This document shows positions 8,998-17,100 of a stretch of DNA of 64,000 bases, piece by piece. The position numbers and the translations under genes are program-made. The notes under the pieces were generated by a model. The model was not told the DNA's origin, did not search any database, and saw only the letters and a program-made list of their open reading frames with translations. Numbering within the stretch: the stretch's first letter is position 1; the number at the start of each line of letters is the position of its first letter. Source of the stretch: Mesorhizobium jarvisii (GTDB lineage Bacteria > Pseudomonadota > Alphaproteobacteria > Rhizobiales > Rhizobiaceae); NCBI RefSeq assembly GCF_003601985.1, contig NZ_QZXA01000020.1, positions 1 through 64,000 on the forward strand, written 5' to 3'.

Positions 8998-9330
8998 ATG
9001 AAGATCATCGCCTATGACAACTTCAAGCCCGGCGTCACACTCGATGATTTGAAACCCTATCTGCGCGACGAGGTGTCGAATGTCTGGCGGCTGTGGAAGG
9101 CCGGCATCGTGCGCGAAAACTATGCCCGCGCCGATATCGGCGGCGTCATCATCGTCTTCGAGCTCGACAGCGTCGATGAAGCCAGGCGCTATACGGACGA
9201 CTTCCCGCTGTCGAAGGCCGGGCTGCTCGAGTGGCATTTTCTCGCCTTCGATCCGGCACCGCTGCCGCTCGAATATCTGTTCGACCCCGGCGTCGACATC
9301 GCCCAACCCTGGGACCGGACCGCGGCATGA
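8998..9330 (+). CDS. small dimeric alpha/beta-barrel-like protein
   Basis: A 110-residue protein (MKIIAYDNFKPGVTLDDL) with the strand-helix pattern of muconolactone-isomerase/YCII-like ferredoxin-fold proteins. An AGGAG site precedes the ATG at 8998. Its stop overlaps the start of the next isochorismatase-like gene by four bases (ATGA), so the two are co-translated. No function can be assigned; proteins of this shape are often small isomerases or sensor domains. Confidence 0.75.
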   Translation: MKIIAYDNFKPGVTLDDLKPYLRDEVSNVWRLWKAGIVRENYARADIGGVIIVFELDSVDEARRYTDDFPLSKAGLLEWHFLAFDPAPLPLEYLFDPGVDIAQPWDRTAA

Positions 9331-9974
9331 TCCGGTCGAGCGAAGGCATAGAGGTTCCAACCAACCTGGCCGAATGGTGTGATCCCAGCCGCGTGGCGCT
9401 GGTGGTCTACGACATGCAGGTCGGCATCTGCCGCCAGGTCGCCGGCGCGGCCGATATCGTCGAGCGCACCGGCATCGTGCTTGAAGCCGCCCGCTCGGCC
9501 GGCATGCGGGTGGCGTTCACGCGCCATCTCTCCTTGCCGCGCAAATGGATGGGCGCCACCCAATTGCGCACCGCCATGGCCTGGCAGCGGCGCGACAGTC
9601 CCGACGCGGTAGAGCCGTGGTTCCTGCGCGACGCCGAAGCGACGAGAATTGTCCCCGAACTGGCGCCTCGCGCCGACGAAGCCGTGTTGGACAAGCTGAC
9701 CATGTCGGCCTTCGATTCCACCGCCCTGGGCTTCGCCTTGCGCGATTGCGGCGTGCGCGCCGTCGCCCTTGCCGGCATCGCCATGGAGATCGGCATAGAG
9801 CCGAGCGTGCGCCAGGCGACCGACAATGGTTTTACGGCTGTGGTGATCGAAGACGCCTGCGGCTTCGGCAACCAGGAAGCGCGCGACCGCTCGATGGCGA
9901 CGCTGCGTTTCCTCGGCGAGGCCGTCATCACCGATGTCGCCGGCTTTTGCGGCGCGCTTGCCGATGCGGCGTGA
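9327..9974 (+). CDS. isochorismatase-fold protein lacking the catalytic cysteine
   Basis: A 215-residue isochorismatase superfamily member. D29 (VVYDMQVGI) and K123 (LDKLTMSAF) are retained. In the segment aligned with the Cys motif, LAGIAMEIGIEPS, the nucleophile position is G156 (compare C140 in VAGVWTEACIDA of the paralogue at 1972-2652). True isochorismatases such as PhzD also work without Cys, so it may be a cysteine-independent hydrolase or a non-catalytic partner. ATG at 9327 overlaps the preceding small gene. An open frame further upstream (to 9231) belongs to the neighbour's other frame. Confidence 0.85.
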   Translation: MIRSSEGIEVPTNLAEWCDPSRVALVVYDMQVGICRQVAGAADIVERTGIVLEAARSAGMRVAFTRHLSLPRKWMGATQLRTAMAWQRRDSPDAVEPWFLRDAEATRIVPELAPRADEAVLDKLTMSAFDSTALGFALRDCGVRAVALAGIAMEIGIEPSVRQATDNGFTAVVIEDACGFGNQEARDRSMATLRFLGEAVITDVAGFCGALADAA

Positions 9975-9987
9975 GGGACAAAAGTTG

Positions 9988-10341
9988 CTAGGCCGCCGCC
10001 TCGATATCACTGCGGAAGCGCACACCCTCGGCGCGGCCATGCACGCTGCCCCAGTCGTAGAGCGCCTGGAGCGCTGCGGCCAGATCTTGGCCGCGCTCGG
10101 TCAAGGCGTAGCGCGCCTTGCCGTCGGGCGACGTCTCGAGCACCACGAAGCCGATCTCGACGAGATCGGCCAGGCGCTGCGTCAGCATCTTGTCGGACAG
10201 CGACGGGATCAGCCGGCGCAGTTCGGAATAGCGCAGCGGCCCTTGCTTGATGCGCGCGATGATCACCGTTTTCCATTTGCCGCCGAGCGCGTCGAGCGCG
10301 AACTCGACCGGGCAGCCATAGAGTCTACCGCGTTGTGTCAT
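9988..10341 (-). CDS. HxlR-type winged-helix transcriptional regulator
   Basis: A 117-residue HxlR/MarR-like regulator with the family signature Cys-Pro-x-E plus ALGGKWKTVIIARI near the N-terminus and a winged helix with KMLTQRLADL. Such proteins often sense aldehydes, quinones or thiol stress through the conserved Cys. It is divergent from the DJ-1/PfpI gene at 10453, with about 110 bases between start codons, which is a typical arrangement for control of that gene. ATG at 10341 is preferred to 10395. Confidence 0.9.
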   Translation of the reverse strand: MTQRGRLYGCPVEFALDALGGKWKTVIIARIKQGPLRYSELRRLIPSLSDKMLTQRLADLVEIGFVVLETSPDGKARYALTERGQDLAAALQALYDWGSVHGRAEGVRFRSDIEAAA

Positions 10342-10452
10342 GGCACCATCGTAGGCAAGGCGCCGCCGCGACGGAAGCGGATTTTGCCCGGCCATGTGGC
10401 CAGATTGCCGGGCCCGGCTTTGTCGGCGACAGTTTCATGAGGGAGAGCGAAG

Positions 10453-11223
10453 ATGAGCGTCAAGGATGCCAATCCGGTCAATGCACGCAAGCCGAAACGT
10501 GTGGCCATCGTCATCGCCAATCCGGCGGTATCGACCACGACGGGATGGCCGGTCGGCTTCTGGTGGAGCGAGCTGACGCATCCCTGGTTCGCCTTCACCG
10601 AGCGCGGCTATGCGGTGGAAATCTTCTCGCCCGAGGGCGGCAGATGCGAGGCCGACGCGCTGAGCGATCCGCGTGATCCCTCGGGGTATTCCGAAACCGA
10701 TCTCATCTCGCTCGGCTTCCTGTCGAGCCCGAAACTCGCGGCCCTGGTCGATACCACGCGGCCAGCGGCGGAGATCGATGTCGGCAGCTTTGACGCGATT
10801 GTGGTTGCCGGCGGCCAGGCGCCGATGTTCTCTTACGAGAGCGCGACCGACCTGCAACGGACCTTCGTCGCCTTCCATGAGGCCGGCAAGGTGGCCGCCG
10901 CACTCTGCCACGGCACCGCCATCCTGCGTTACGCCAGGCGCGCCGATGGGGCGCTGCTCGCCGCCGGCAAGACCGTGACCGGTTTCGCCAATGCCGAGGA
11001 GGATTTCGCCGACAAGGCGACGTGGGAGATGGGCGCGCTCGAGCGCGGCAAGCATCTGATGCCCTGGCGCATCGAGGACGAGTTGAGGGCGATCGGCGCC
11101 AACTATGTCCAGGCCGGGCTGTGGCGCGGCTTCGCCGTGCGCGACGGTAATCTGATCACCGGCCAGCAGAATTTCTCCGGCGCCGAGACCGCGCGCCTGG
11201 TGTGCGAGGCGCTAGGCGGCTGA
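10453..11223 (+). CDS. DJ-1/PfpI (Hsp31-like class I glutamine amidotransferase) protein
   Basis: A 256-residue cytosolic protein with the nucleophile elbow ALCHGTA (C152, H153) and an acidic residue in FSPEGG (E61). It matches the Hsp31/glyoxalase III-like branch, whose members act on methylglyoxal or as deglycases. A GGGAGAG site precedes the ATG. The divergent HxlR gene probably regulates it. The exact activity is unknown. Confidence 0.87.
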   Translation: MSVKDANPVNARKPKRVAIVIANPAVSTTTGWPVGFWWSELTHPWFAFTERGYAVEIFSPEGGRCEADALSDPRDPSGYSETDLISLGFLSSPKLAALVDTTRPAAEIDVGSFDAIVVAGGQAPMFSYESATDLQRTFVAFHEAGKVAAALCHGTAILRYARRADGALLAAGKTVTGFANAEEDFADKATWEMGALERGKHLMPWRIEDELRAIGANYVQAGLWRGFAVRDGNLITGQQNFSGAETARLVCEALGG

Positions 11224-11237
11224 GCGCCAGCCGGCAT

Positions 11238-12581
11238 TTATCCCAGCAACTGCTTGCTCAGCCGCGCGCACTGGACGCGGATGTCGGGAATGGCGTCGAT
11301 CTCGAAGAAGGTGCCGCGCGTCAGCGGGCCGACGGCGAGGATCTTGCGCGAGACCGTGCCGTCGCTGGCGATGATCTCGCAATTGGCCGAGACGTCGAGG
11401 CCGATGCGCATCGGATCCGGCCGCGCGAGCCCGCGGTCGACCAGGGAGCGCACCACGCTGTTCGACGAGGTCGAAATGTCCCGCACGATGCCCGAGCAAT
11501 CATAGATACGGGCGACGTCTAAAGTCTCGACAAGCTGGCTGTGGCGCGACTGGATGTCGACGCTGAAAGCCTCGCTTGGCACGATGCCGACGACGCGCCC
11601 GGCGACAAGCCGGATGCGGCCGGCCTGCACGGCTTGTGTCACCTTGGCGTAGACTTCCGGCGCCATGCGATGGCGGTGGATGTCCCACCAGGCCTTGGTG
11701 TGCTCGACGAAGCGGCGCTTGGCGGAAGCCGGCCAGTTCTGCCAGATCTTCTGGTTGAACGGCCTGAGACCATCGACCACGTCGCGCCAGTCGATGCCGG
11801 CCTTCTGGTTCTCGCGGATCAGGTCGCGGAACCAGCCGACGAAATAGGAAAGCTGGGTGCCGAGCGGAATGTCGGCGACGTCGAGCTTGATCGGATTGCC
11901 CTTGCGGTGCGGCGACGGCAGCAGGCCGCGCCGCGACACCGCGACGATCTCGCCCGTGTGGCCGCGCTGTTCCAGCGCCAGGAACGCATCGACCATGCTG
12001 AGGCCGGTGCCCAGCACCATGACGCGGCTTTCCGGGTCGAGCGCGGTGTCGGCCTCCGAGCCCATGCGGATCGCATGGCCTTGCGCCGGCTGTTCGTCAT
12101 GGCCGGTGGCGAGTATGGCCAGATGGGCGACGACGCTGGTGCCGTTGGCAAGCGCCACCTCGACGCCCGACGCGGTCGGCGTGATCGACAGGCTCTCTTC
12201 GTGGATCAGGCGCAGCCGTCCGGTCGGCTGCTCGCGCGCTTCGAGCTCGTCGAGCAGCTCGCCGAGATAGCGGGCATAAATACTGCGCGGCGCGTAGAAG
12301 GGTGTCTGCGGCGTCTGCTCCGGGTCGACCAGGCCCCGCCCCTGCAGCCAGCGCCAGAAATTGCCGGGATCGTCGGCATAGGCGCTCATGCCGGCGGCGC
12401 TGACATTCAAGACATGGGCCGACAGCAGCGTCGAATAGGCGATGCCTTGGCCGAAATGCGGGCGCTTTTCGATCAGTGTGACGCGCAGATCCGGATTGGG
12501 TGATTTCAGGAGATGCGCGGCCATCACGACGCCCGAGGCGCCGCCGCCGACGATGATGATCGAGTTCGCGCGGCCACTCAT
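11238..12581 (-). CDS. FAD/NAD(P)-binding oxidoreductase
   Basis: A 447-residue flavoprotein: N-terminal Rossmann motif GGGASG near residue 12, a second dinucleotide motif LGTGLS near 200, and the general form of the FAD-NAD(P)-binding domain family (Pfam NAD_binding_9). It lies 25 bases downstream of the Rrf2 regulator in the same direction, so they form an operon divergent from tauABC. That neighbourhood suggests a role in sulfur-compound metabolism or a thiol redox step, but this is inference. Confidence 0.85.
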   Translation of the reverse strand: MSGRANSIIIVGGGASGVVMAAHLLKSPNPDLRVTLIEKRPHFGQGIAYSTLLSAHVLNVSAAGMSAYADDPGNFWRWLQGRGLVDPEQTPQTPFYAPRSIYARYLGELLDELEAREQPTGRLRLIHEESLSITPTASGVEVALANGTSVVAHLAILATGHDEQPAQGHAIRMGSEADTALDPESRVMVLGTGLSMVDAFLALEQRGHTGEIVAVSRRGLLPSPHRKGNPIKLDVADIPLGTQLSYFVGWFRDLIRENQKAGIDWRDVVDGLRPFNQKIWQNWPASAKRRFVEHTKAWWDIHRHRMAPEVYAKVTQAVQAGRIRLVAGRVVGIVPSEAFSVDIQSRHSQLVETLDVARIYDCSGIVRDISTSSNSVVRSLVDRGLARPDPMRIGLDVSANCEIIASDGTVSRKILAVGPLTRGTFFEIDAIPDIRVQCARLSKQLLG

Positions 12582-12606
12582 GCGCGCCTCCGCAGGACGG
12601 GAGGCG

Positions 12607-13077
12607 TCAGGCCTGGACCTTCACTGGTAGCTCGTCGATAGCCCTCGCGACCGTAAGGTCGTCGAGGACGATGTCGCGCATTTCGGCGAGGCTGCGCTGG
12701 TCGAGCACCTCGGCAATCGCCTGCCGGACCTCGAGCATCAGATGTCGGACTTGGCATGTCGCCTCGTTGCAGTCTTCACAGCGCTGATATTGTGTGCGGC
12801 TGGCGCAGGGAATTGGCGCCAGCGGCCCGTCGAGGACGCGCACCACATGGCCGACCTTGATCTCGTCGGCCGGCCGCGCCAGGCGGTAGCCGCCATCCTT
12901 GCCCTTGCGGCTCTGGACGAAACCGGCATTGCGCAGCTCGCCCAGTATGGCGTCGAGAAATTTCTTCGGAATGTTGTTGCCGGTCGCGATGTCGTTGACG
13001 AAAGCCAGCTGCCCGGCCGGCATGTGCGCGAGGTGGACCAGCGCCTTGAGGCCGTACTTGCCTTTTTTGGTGAGCAT
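12607..13077 (-). CDS. Rrf2-family transcriptional regulator with four-cysteine cluster
   Basis: A 156-residue winged-helix regulator starting MLTKKGKYGLKAL at the ATG at 13077 (the frame is open 31 codons further up, but not in Rrf2-like sequence). Cysteines C91, C100, C103 and C108 lie in the segment where IscR, NsrR and RirA bind an iron-sulfur cluster, so a redox-, NO- or cluster-sensing switch is likely. Its genes nearby are the flavoprotein downstream and the divergent taurine transporter, which points to control of sulfur assimilation. Confidence 0.9.
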   Translation of the reverse strand: MLTKKGKYGLKALVHLAHMPAGQLAFVNDIATGNNIPKKFLDAILGELRNAGFVQSRKGKDGGYRLARPADEIKVGHVVRVLDGPLAPIPCASRTQYQRCEDCNEATCQVRHLMLEVRQAIAEVLDQRSLAEMRDIVLDDLTVARAIDELPVKVQA

Positions 13078-13246
13078 TGACCGAACGTTTCTCTGTCCTG
13101 CGATGGCACGAAGCCATCCGTTGCGAAACGCCTGGCGAGCCTCCCCGCCGCGCCCAAGCATCCATGACACATAAATTCTAGTGACATGATGTACAAGCCG
13201 AGAAACGTTGAATTTTCTTCGTTTTCAAGCCGCAATAGCCATTTTG

Positions 13247-13402
13247 TCAGGCCTTTGTGCCAATAAGAGCACAGAAATGCATCTCGATGGCGAAGAGGCG
13301 GCAAATGGTTTCCCGCAGGTCCGCCGTGTCGCGCGCCGACTGATGTGGTGCCTTCAGCCGACGCATGCCGTGAACGATCATGGTGGTGGGGTGCCCGCTC
13401 AT
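13247..13402 (-). CDS. possible 51-residue protein between rrf2 and tauA
   Basis: Small ORF, MSGHPTTMIVHGMRRLKAP at its start, ending ALIGTKA. It has a strong Shine-Dalgarno sequence (GGATTGGAGG, five to six bases before the ATG at 13402). An AT-rich AGTATAGTATCC stretch about 30 bases upstream could be a promoter or operator. No family recognised. The strong ribosome site is the main argument; conservation is unknown. Confidence 0.4.
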   Translation of the reverse strand: MSGHPTTMIVHGMRRLKAPHQSARDTADLRETICRLFAIEMHFCALIGTKA

Positions 13403-13580
13403 CGTCGCCTCCAATCCCTCATGTCGATAAGGATACTATACTTACCCTCGAACACGCGGAATGGCATGTCAATTCCGTGGCTGTTTAAGGCATGGATTTT
13501 TCGTGGCAATCGCAAAAGCGAAAATTGTCATTTCGTGGGTGATGGGTGCCGACGGTTGTCGACCTGCCCCGAGCCTTCCC

Positions 13581-13790
13581 GACTTCGTCATCCACGGGCG
13601 GAGCAGGAGCGAAGCTCCGTCGCGGAGACCCCCGGAGCTGCTCCGCAGCCCAATGGATCCATGCCGCGACCTTGGTCTAAGGGTGCAGCGGACCAGAACC
13701 TGAACCGCAGCAGCGCTCCGGAGTCCCGGCATGGATCTAGGGTCTGCGCCGCGTCGCTTCGCTCCTTGCTTCGCCCGGGATGACGAAGTC
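13581..13790. repeat. 210-bp element with 13-bp perfect terminal inverted repeats (family D)
   Basis: Begins GACTTCGTCATCC and ends GGATGACGAAGTC, an exact 13-base inverted repeat. The interior is GC-rich with further short palindromes and no convincing ORF. A related TTCGTCAT...ATGACGAA element lies at 47311-47367. It resembles a MITE-like or palindromic rhizobial repeat. The remaining DNA between rrf2 and tauA (13403-13580 and 13791-14005) holds no gene that I can support; 13900-14005 should contain the tauA promoter. Confidence 0.7.
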
Positions 13791-14005
13791 TGGCGTTCGT
13801 GGGGCGTCATTCCCCTTCATATGGAGGTTTACCATCGTGGCGGTGACCGCCGCTGCAGCCGCCCTTTCCGCCTTGGCGCCATCTCGTCGGCAGATTTTTT
13901 CCAACAAACCCGCCTTCGTTGGAAGGATTTAACTCTACAAGGCCGATAGAATTAGCGGACTATCATAGGGCAATCCGGTTTTCTCTGTTTTCATGGAGCC
14001 CTTTG

Positions 14006-15019
14006 ATGTCCACCATTTCGCGACGCATTCTCCTTCTGTCGTCGGCTGCCCTCGCCGGCGCCGCCTTTCTCAGCCCGGCTTTGGCCGATGACCTGAAGAT
14101 CACCATCGGTTACCAGACGGTGGTCGAACCCTCCAAGGTGCCGCAGGCCGATGGCGCCTATGAAAAGGCTACCAAGGCCGCGATCGACTGGCGCAAATTC
14201 GATTCCGGCGCCGATGTCATCGCCGCGGTCGCTTCCGGCTCGGTCGATATCGGCTATGTCGGTTCGAGCCCGCTGGCGGCCGCGGCCAGCCGCGAATTGC
14301 CGATCCAGACCATCTTCGTCGTCGGCCTGATCGGACCGTCCGAGGCGCTGGTCGCGCGCAACGGCGCCGGCATCGAGAAGGTCGCCGACCTCGCCGGCAA
14401 GAAGGTCGCCGTGCCCTTCGTCTCGACCACGCATTACAGCCTGCTTGCCGCGCTCAAGCACGAGAATGTCGATCCGAAGTCGGTCCAGATCCTCAATCTG
14501 CGGCCGCCGGAAATCGCCGCCGCCTTCGCCCGCGGCGACATCGATGCGGCCTATGTCTGGGATCCGGCGCTCGGCCAGATCAAGACGACGGGCAAGGTGG
14601 TGGTGGATTCCTCGCAGGTCGCCGCCTGGGGAGCGCCGACCTTCGACGCCTGGATCGTGCGCACCGATTTTGCGCAGAAGAACCCGGAAGCCGTGCGCGA
14701 CTTCGTCAAGGTGACGGGTGCGGCCTATGCCGAGTACCTCGCCAAGCCCGACGCCTGGTCGGTGTCCTCGCCGCAGGCCGGCAAGATCGCCAAGCTCACC
14801 GGCGCCAAGCTGGAAGAGGTGCCGGAACTGTTGAAGGGCTATGTCTTCCCGACCTTGGAAGAGCAGGCCTCCGACAAATTCCTCGGCGGCGGCACGGTCA
14901 AGGCGGTCGCGGCGGCCTCCGCCTTCCTCAAGGAGCAGGGTAAGGTCGATGCCGTGCTGCCGGACTATTCGAAATATGTGACATCGAAATACGTCACCGA
15001 GGCGCTGGCCTCGAACTGA
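14006..15019 (+). CDS. tauA: taurine ABC transporter, periplasmic binding protein
   Basis: A 337-residue binding protein with an N-terminal signal peptide (RRILLLSSAALAGAAFLSPALA). Segments such as GYQTVVEPSKVPQADG, DWRKFDSGADV, GSSPLAAAAS, FVSTTHYSLLAALKH and WGAPTFDAW closely match E. coli TauA as I know it, so taurine or a related sulfonate is the likely ligand. ATG at 14006 follows GGAGCC; the upstream open frame is not signal-like. First gene of tauABC. Confidence 0.92.
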   Translation: MSTISRRILLLSSAALAGAAFLSPALADDLKITIGYQTVVEPSKVPQADGAYEKATKAAIDWRKFDSGADVIAAVASGSVDIGYVGSSPLAAAASRELPIQTIFVVGLIGPSEALVARNGAGIEKVADLAGKKVAVPFVSTTHYSLLAALKHENVDPKSVQILNLRPPEIAAAFARGDIDAAYVWDPALGQIKTTGKVVVDSSQVAAWGAPTFDAWIVRTDFAQKNPEAVRDFVKVTGAAYAEYLAKPDAWSVSSPQAGKIAKLTGAKLEEVPELLKGYVFPTLEEQASDKFLGGGTVKAVAAASAFLKEQGKVDAVLPDYSKYVTSKYVTEALASN

Positions 15020-15120
15020 GCGCCTGGCGCCACCTGAACGCGCGCGGATCTCCTTCCCTGACGCCGCGTGCCTGCCCCGGAATCGCTGACGAGGCGCGTT
15101 TTCGGGGCAGGCGAGTTTCA

Positions 15121-15915
15121 ATGAACGTCCTGAGAGGCTCCATGCCGCATCTCGTGCTCGACAAGATCTCGATCCACTATGACGGCCAGCCGGCACCTGC
15201 CGTCGAGCGTGTGTCGATCGATGTGGCCGGGGATGATTTCGTCGTCCTTGTCGGCCGTTCCGGCTGCGGCAAGACCTCGCTGCTCAATGTCGCCGCCGGC
15301 CTGGTCACGCCGGCGCGCGGCAATGCCACGACCGACGGCCGGCCGATCACGGCGCCAGGGTCGGATCGCACCGTGGTGTTCCAGAACGATGCCTTGTTTC
15401 CCTGGCTGACCGCGCGCGAAAATGTTGCCTTCGCGCTGCGTCTGCGCGGTGTCCGGCCGGCCGAGCGTGCGCGGCGCGCCGACGAGCTTCTGGCGCTGGT
15501 CAAGCTCGGTGACGCCGGCGACAAGCGCATCTGGGAGCTGTCCGGCGGCATGCGCCAGCGTGTCGGCCTTGCCCGCGCGCTCGCCGCCGAACCGCAATTC
15601 CTGCTGCTCGACGAGCCGCTCGGCGCGCTCGATGCGCTGACGCGCGAGCGCATGCAGACGACGCTGCTCGATCTCTGGACGGCCAGCCATGCCGGCGTGC
15701 TGATGGTCACGCACGGCATCGAGGAGGCGCTGGTGCTCGCCACCCGCATCGTCGTGCTGGCGCCAGGCCCTGGCCGCGTCGTGCGCAGCTTCGAGCCAGG
15801 CTTCTCCAGGCGCTACGCCGCGGGCGAGGGCATCCGCGCGATCAAGGCCGACCCGGCCTTCGCCGCGGCGCGCGGCGAACTGACCGATGCCATCTTCGAG
15901 GGAGAAGCGGCATGA
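15121..15915 (+). CDS. tauB: taurine ABC transporter, ATPase
   Basis: A 264-residue nitrate/sulfonate/taurine-type ABC ATPase. Walker A GRSGCGKTS is near residues 45-53, the signature LSGGMRQRVGLARAL starts near 140, and Walker B LLLDEPLGALD near 161. It energises uptake through TauC. ATG at 15121, or an internal ATG at MPHLVLDKI (15142), could be the start. It ends overlapping tauC by four bases. Confidence 0.93.
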   Translation: MNVLRGSMPHLVLDKISIHYDGQPAPAVERVSIDVAGDDFVVLVGRSGCGKTSLLNVAAGLVTPARGNATTDGRPITAPGSDRTVVFQNDALFPWLTARENVAFALRLRGVRPAERARRADELLALVKLGDAGDKRIWELSGGMRQRVGLARALAAEPQFLLLDEPLGALDALTRERMQTTLLDLWTASHAGVLMVTHGIEEALVLATRIVVLAPGPGRVVRSFEPGFSRRYAAGEGIRAIKADPAFAAARGELTDAIFEGEAA

Positions 15916-16772
15916 CCATCTCCTCCTACACCGAGCGCGCCGGCCACAGGACCGAAGAGGCCGACGGCCTATCGGTGCCGTGGTCGCGGCCCAGCCCGAA
16001 ACGCAAAGGGGTTTCGGCCCGCATGATCAGCGCGGTCACCATACTGCTGGTGCTGGGGGCGTGGGGGCTGTCGGCCCGCCTGCAGCTGGTGTCGCCGGTG
16101 TTCCTGCCCTCGCCGGTCGCGGTGTGGAACAAATTCATCGTCGTGGCGCGCGACAGCTTCGTCGACGCGACGCTGCTGCAGCACACTGTCGCCAGCCTCG
16201 GCCGGGTGTTCGCCGCATTGGTCGCCGCCATCCTCGTCGGCGTGCCGGTCGGTCTTGCCATCGGCATCAGCACGGTCGGGCGCGGCATTTTCGATCCGCT
16301 GCTGGAATTCCTGCGGCCGATCCCGCCGCTGGCCTATCTGCCGCTGGTCATCATCTGGTTCGGCATCGGCGAGCCATCGAAGATCCTGGTGATCGCCATC
16401 GCCATGCTGGCGCCGGTGGCGCTGTCGACCGCATCGGGTGTTCGCGGCGTCTCGCAGGAGCGCATCGACGCGGCGCGCTCGCTCGGCGCGACCAGGCGCC
16501 AGGTGGTCCGCCACGTCATCCTGCCGAGCGCCCTGCCCTCGATCCTGACCGGGCTGCGCATCGCGCTCGGCGCCGGCTGGTCGACACTGGTGGCGGCCGA
16601 GCTGGTGGCGGCGACGCGCGGGCTTGGCTTCATGATCCAGTCGGCGGCGCAGTTCCTGGTCACCGACGTGGTGATCATGGGCATTCTGGTGATCGCGGCC
16701 ATCGCCTTCGTGCTCGAATTCACCATCCGCCGGATCGAGCGCGCGCTCGTCCCGTGGGCGGGACGGGAATGA
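15912..16772 (+). CDS. tauC: taurine ABC transporter, permease
   Basis: A 286-residue inner-membrane permease with about six hydrophobic segments and the EAA-type loop ERIDAARSLGATRRQVVRHVILPSALP that contacts the ATPase. The start codon overlaps the tauB stop (ATGA). A long polar N-terminal tail (about 35 residues) precedes the first membrane segment. Together with TauA and TauB it imports sulfonates for use as sulfur source; no tauD or ssuD oxygenase gene is present in the window. Confidence 0.93.
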   Translation: MTISSYTERAGHRTEEADGLSVPWSRPSPKRKGVSARMISAVTILLVLGAWGLSARLQLVSPVFLPSPVAVWNKFIVVARDSFVDATLLQHTVASLGRVFAALVAAILVGVPVGLAIGISTVGRGIFDPLLEFLRPIPPLAYLPLVIIWFGIGEPSKILVIAIAMLAPVALSTASGVRGVSQERIDAARSLGATRRQVVRHVILPSALPSILTGLRIALGAGWSTLVAAELVAATRGLGFMIQSAAQFLVTDVVIMGILVIAAIAFVLEFTIRRIERALVPWAGRE

Positions 16773-16798
16773 TCAACCGCAAGCGCAGGAGAGTGACG

Positions 16799-16981
16799 AT
16801 GACCCATTCCACCGCCGTGCTGTTCGCCCATTTCGGCGCCTGGCTGCTCGGCCTTGCCTCCGACGACAAGGCGGCGAGCCAGGAGCGCTCGCCGGCGTCG
16901 GTCCAATTCCCGACCGGCCGCGACCGCCTGCCGCCGCGCGACGAAAGTTTTTACTGGGCCTGGCAGTATTGGTCGCAGTGA
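16799..16981 (+). CDS. small protein downstream of tauC
   Basis: A 60-residue ORF starting MTHSTAVLFAHFG, with a CAGGAGAG ribosome site eight bases upstream, 26 bases after tauC. An upstream in-frame ATG at 16769 overlaps the tauC stop. The C-terminal part is rich in aromatic residues and charges (RDESFYWAWQYWSQ). It has one short hydrophobic stretch near the N-terminus. No family recognised; position suggests co-expression with the transporter. Confidence 0.6.
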   Translation: MTHSTAVLFAHFGAWLLGLASDDKAASQERSPASVQFPTGRDRLPPRDESFYWAWQYWSQ

Positions 16982-16987
16982 GAGCTC

Positions 16988-17006
16988 CAGGGAGCTTCGC
17001 TCCCTG
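16988..17006. terminator. hairpin after the tauABC unit
   Basis: CAGGGAGC-TTC-GCTCCCTG forms an 8-bp perfect stem with a 3-base loop just after the 60-codon ORF. There is no long T tract, so it may be a weak terminator or an RNA 3'-end stabiliser. Confidence 0.45.
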
Positions 17007-17031
17007 TATCGCTCCAACTCTTTGTTTTGAA

Positions 17032-17074
17032 GCAATTCCGGACGGAAAACCGCTCACACTTTTCCTGGAATTGC
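17032..17074. repeat. RIME-like palindrome, family B
   Basis: GCAATTCCGGACGGAAAACC pairs with a right arm ending TTTTCCTGGAATTGC. The same palindrome occurs at 47404-47446 and, more diverged, at 50071-50110 and 53617-53684. Such elements are common between rhizobial genes. Confidence 0.75.
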
Positions 17075-17100
17075 CCCAGGACGACGACTTTAGCACTGCG

